From: Chlorohelix sp037138995
Lineage (GTDB): Bacteria > Chloroflexota > Chloroflexia > Chloroheliales > Chloroheliaceae
Direction of reading: 5' to 3'
Length of the DNA: 64,000 nucleotides
Assembly: GCF_037138995.1 (NCBI RefSeq)
Contig: NZ_JBAXHI010000005.1
Span: 1-64,000 of the forward strand
Of this stretch, positions 61,695 through 64,000 are shown in pieces. Every line of letters starts with the position of its first letter. Position 1 is the first letter of the stretch. The notes under the pieces are model-generated. The model did no database searches, was not told the DNA's origin, and was given only the letters and a program-made list of their open reading frames with translations. The position numbers and the translations under genes are program-made.

Positions 61695-61758
61695 TGAACC
61701 ACCTCATAAAGACCTTTAACAACTTCATTTGACTCAAAATCGAGAGTTATTAGGAGTG

Positions 61759-63045
61759 TTATTTTTTTCCGCTAAATAAACCGAATAAGCCACGTTTCGG
61801 AGCTATAGCGCCATTTTTAGCTGCCGCCTTATCCGCTCGAACATTGAGAGTCTGATCAATAACACGATGAGCTATAGCCTCAATGCCTTTTGAAAAAGGA
61901 TTATTAGGGTCGTCTAACACTAGGGGCGTACCCTGATTTATAGAAAGAGTCACAGTAATGCCACTGCTTGGTATTGTGGCAGCTACCGGATGCTGAATCG
62001 TAGACTCAATGCTTTCTATTTTCAAGCCATGTTTCGAATCAACCCGGTTTAGCACCAGTACAATTTTGTCTCGCGAATATTCAAGAATCTCGGCGACTTC
62101 AAGAAAAAGGCGTATATCTTTAATTGCGGGCATTTCCAGTGTCATAATCGTAAGGATTGTATCACTAGTGTCAAGAATCGCCAGTTGGGTTTCATCCTTT
62201 AGTGAAGGAAAAGTATCCACAAAAATATAATCGAAATTGCGCCTTAATTCTTGTAAAATGCGAGTAATTTCATCAGCGGTAATCAATTCGGCTTGATCGG
62301 GTTTAGGCGGAGCAAGCAATACCCTTACCTGACTGCTATGTGACATCATCACATCATTAAGCAATTGAGAGTCTAATTGGTCAGCCCTACCTTGCAAATC
62401 GCTGATGGTTTTCACGGGGCGCACGTCGAGCATCATACTGACATCACCAAAGAAAAGGCTACCATCAACCAGCGCGACACGCTTTTTGCTAATTTGTTTG
62501 ACTGCTACCGCCAGATTAGAAATGATAACGGTGCGACCAACGCCACCTTTAGGGCTGAAAATACTGATTACCTTACCCAGTTCTTCTTGAGAGCCGCCAT
62601 CCGCGCTTGGCGTTCCGGCTACCGGATAAATAGGCGCAGTTGGGAAGCGGCGGCGCGAGACTTCGCTACTGTAAACGTGCCTAATACTGCCGATTAACTC
62701 ATCACCGGAGAAGGGCTTTACCAAAAACTCGCTTGCGCCTGCCCGCATCGCCCTTCGCAGGTAATCCTGCTCACCTTGAACCGACATCATTATTACTGCT
62801 ATGTTTGGCAAGGTTTGCTTGATGCGCTCTGTTGCGGTTATGCCGTCCATATCCGGCATATTTATATCCATTAGAACTATATCAGGCTGGAGCTTCTTGG
62901 CTGTTTCAATACCTTCAATACCGCTGGTTGCAGACCCGATTACCTCAATATCCTTCTCAAAATAGAGCAGATTGATTAGGTTATTGCGAGTTTCGACTAT
63001 ATCGTCAACCACCAACAGACGTATTTTCTGTTGCGAGTCACTCAT
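61759..63045 (-). CDS. cpaE: CpaE-like protein: response-regulator receiver fused to a MinD-type ATPase
   Basis: This 428-residue protein has a complete receiver domain (acidic pair in VVDDIVETR, phospho-acceptor Asp in DIVLMDINMPDMDG, Lys in LVKPF) and then a MinD/ParA-like domain with the deviant Walker A FSPKGGVGRTVIISNLA and the ALVDGSLFFGDVSMMLD switch. This is the TadZ/CpaE architecture that places the Tad machine in the cell; here the receiver keeps the residues needed for phosphorylation, whereas many CpaE receivers are degenerate. The C-terminal tail is basic. Confidence 0.93.
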   Translation of the reverse strand: MSDSQQKIRLLVVDDIVETRNNLINLLYFEKDIEVIGSATSGIEGIETAKKLQPDIVLMDINMPDMDGITATERIKQTLPNIAVIMMSVQGEQDYLRRAMRAGASEFLVKPFSGDELIGSIRHVYSSEVSRRRFPTAPIYPVAGTPSADGGSQEELGKVISIFSPKGGVGRTVIISNLAVAVKQISKKRVALVDGSLFFGDVSMMLDVRPVKTISDLQGRADQLDSQLLNDVMMSHSSQVRVLLAPPKPDQAELITADEITRILQELRRNFDYIFVDTFPSLKDETQLAILDTSDTILTIMTLEMPAIKDIRLFLEVAEILEYSRDKIVLVLNRVDSKHGLKIESIESTIQHPVAATIPSSGITVTLSINQGTPLVLDDPNNPFSKGIEAIAHRVIDQTLNVRADKAAAKNGAIAPKRGLFGLFSGKK

Positions 63046-63392
63046 TAGTAGTTTCCCTTAAAAAATTTATTTGGCTGATCTACACGCTCTTGCTCAATTG
63101 AGGTCTTAAGCAAGGTCCCCAGCAAAACACAACAAAAATTCCCCTTAAAAATTAAAAAGGGTTTTGTAGCCTTAAGTGAAATTTTAGCGCCTTTAATATT
63201 CCAAAGCAATAGATTTGCTTTTCAGACACTTGCCTATGTGACTTTTTTACCATTAGCATTTAAACCCATTAGGACAGGCGAAGCTATGCTGCTCGCGCCT
63301 GCCCTTAATAACGTTTCCGCTTTTCCTCGATACTTCCTCAACTTTTAAATGGGAAGCTGTAGCATTGGTTTCCACCGCTTCCCTTTCAGTTA
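63046..63392. other. 347-base intergenic region between cpaB and cpaE
   Basis: It holds two weak hairpins on the minus strand: GGACAGGCG (63272-63280) with CGCCTGCCC (63296-63304), and CCCTT (63142-63146) with AAGGG (63157-63161), the latter followed on the minus strand by a T-rich stretch. They may end or attenuate the transcript from cpaB before cpaE. No small ORF or RNA gene is recognised. Confidence 0.45.
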
Positions 63393-64000
63393 TTATCGCT
63401 GGTTGAGATTTGTAGCAAAGACTGCCTCTGGAATGGGCAACCCGTAGTCCCTGACCAGTGTTCTATAAGTCACACCGCTGGTTTTATCAATGGTGATAGA
63501 AGGGTCTTGCGGGTTTGTCGGGTCTTGTGGGCGAGAGCGCAAAGTGAAATGAACCACCGGAATAGTCGCCAAAATATTGCGGTCAGCGCTAACCTGAGCC
63601 TGTATTTCGGGTTTCGCTCCGTTTATACCAGCTAAAACCGAAGTTGAAAGCGCCACCCGCGCTTCACGGGTGAACTTTAACACTTCGGCTTCTTGGTCGG
63701 TCACCGCTAACACCAAAATCATAGTAGTGCCGAATTGCCTACCGCTTTCCTCGTAAGGCGGAGCTGTCGGCATCGGAGTAGGCGTACCGGGACCTACCGC
63801 AATTGAAGTAGGCTGTGGCGCTGGACCCTGATCTATACCCATACCAGCAGTAGGAGTAGAACGTATGGCATCACCCCTATACGGTTCAAGCGGAGGTCCA
63901 AAGCGAATTACTTTCAGAATACGAACGTTTTGCAACACGGTTTTAGTGCTGATTTCCAAGATAATTGGACGACTAGAAGTTTGATTCAATTGTGCATTAG
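63393..64000 (-). CDS. cpaB: Flp pilus assembly protein CpaB/RcpC-like, C-terminal part (gene runs off the window)
   Basis: The frame is open to the right edge, so the N-terminus is missing. The visible 202 residues include LEISTKTVLQNVRILKVIRFG, a signature of the RcpC/CpaB domain, a proline-rich linker (GPGTPTPMPTAPP) and then TMILVLAVTDQEAEVLKFTREARVALSTSVLAG, the usual ending of CpaB's beta-rich domain, where the protein meets the periplasmic or outer part of the Tad machine. A TTG at 63989 exists but there is no reason to take it as a start. It is upstream of cpaE in the same direction. Confidence 0.85.
   Translation of the reverse strand, partial: NAQLNQTSSRPIILEISTKTVLQNVRILKVIRFGPPLEPYRGDAIRSTPTAGMGIDQGPAPQPTSIAVGPGTPTPMPTAPPYEESGRQFGTTMILVLAVTDQEAEVLKFTREARVALSTSVLAGINGAKPEIQAQVSADRNILATIPVVHFTLRSRPQDPTNPQDPSITIDKTSGVTYRTLVRDYGLPIPEAVFATNLNQR

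Overview
The window looks like a stretch of chromosome from a free-living, respiring bacterium, most likely a member of Chloroflexota. The signs are indirect: a giant Ig-repeat/C39-like surface protein, GT39-type membrane proteins with a lumenal beta-domain, a small TPR-like protein of a kind common in that phylum, a menaquinone pathway beside succinate dehydrogenase genes, a Tad pilus locus with a REC-MinD type CpaE, frequent TTG/GTG starts and moderate GC (by eye a little under 50 percent). A 16S or marker-gene search would settle it. No rRNA, tRNA, CRISPR array, intact transposase or prophage was seen.

Layout. 1-6.7 kb: the end of one Ig-like surface protein and a complete 2,095-residue modular surface protein. 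6.8-12 kb: a YkoP-like protein (minus), an OpgC-like membrane acyltransferase closed by a strong terminator, and a three-gene proton-translocating transhydrogenase operon (pntAA-pntAB-pntB, joined by ATGA overlaps). 12-14.3 kb: a minus-strand MarR-MFS drug-efflux pair with a promoter/operator that can be read directly. 14.4-18.2 kb: rsmA, a membrane protein, an AlaX-like protein and a thiolase. 18.2-25.2 kb: Nudix hydrolase and MFS transporter (ATGA overlap), an M20-family protein that has lost several metal ligands, a GT39-like membrane protein and an ABC transporter pair. 25.3-28.5 kb: purD, purF and a small TPR-like protein. 28.6-37 kb (minus): two large envelope glycan membrane proteins, one fused to a NodB-like deacetylase domain, and a UvrD-family helicase.

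37-46.7 kb (plus): gcvT-gcvH-gcvPA (gcvPB is not here), two tandem-duplicated methyltransferases, the sdhC-sdhD-sdhA-sdhB operon with a near-consensus promoter, a nucleotidyltransferase-fold protein and an ABM monooxygenase. 46.8-57.2 kb: a TetR regulator with a clear palindromic operator leading into menF-menD-menH-menB, a GC-rich inverted repeat, then menE-menA and HAD, RidA and methyltransferase genes; menC is missing. 57.2-64 kb (minus): comF and a DUF192 gene, then the Tad pilus/secretion genes tadC-tadB-tadA-cpaE and a cpaB gene cut by the window edge (in transcription order cpaB, cpaE, tadA, tadB, tadC).

Together the core genes describe a menaquinone-based respiratory chain: Sdh feeds electrons to the quinone, the Men enzymes make it, and Pnt couples the proton gradient to NADPH. 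Around it are one-carbon (glycine cleavage), purine synthesis, and envelope/surface functions. I did not find a clearly new multi-gene system. The best candidates for follow-up are the giant surface protein whose C39-like domain lacks the expected His, the ligand-depleted M20 protein, the deacetylase-fused envelope protein whose downstream partner may start at CTG, the TetR-men arrangement, and a 20-base dispersed repeat present in two distant intergenic spaces.
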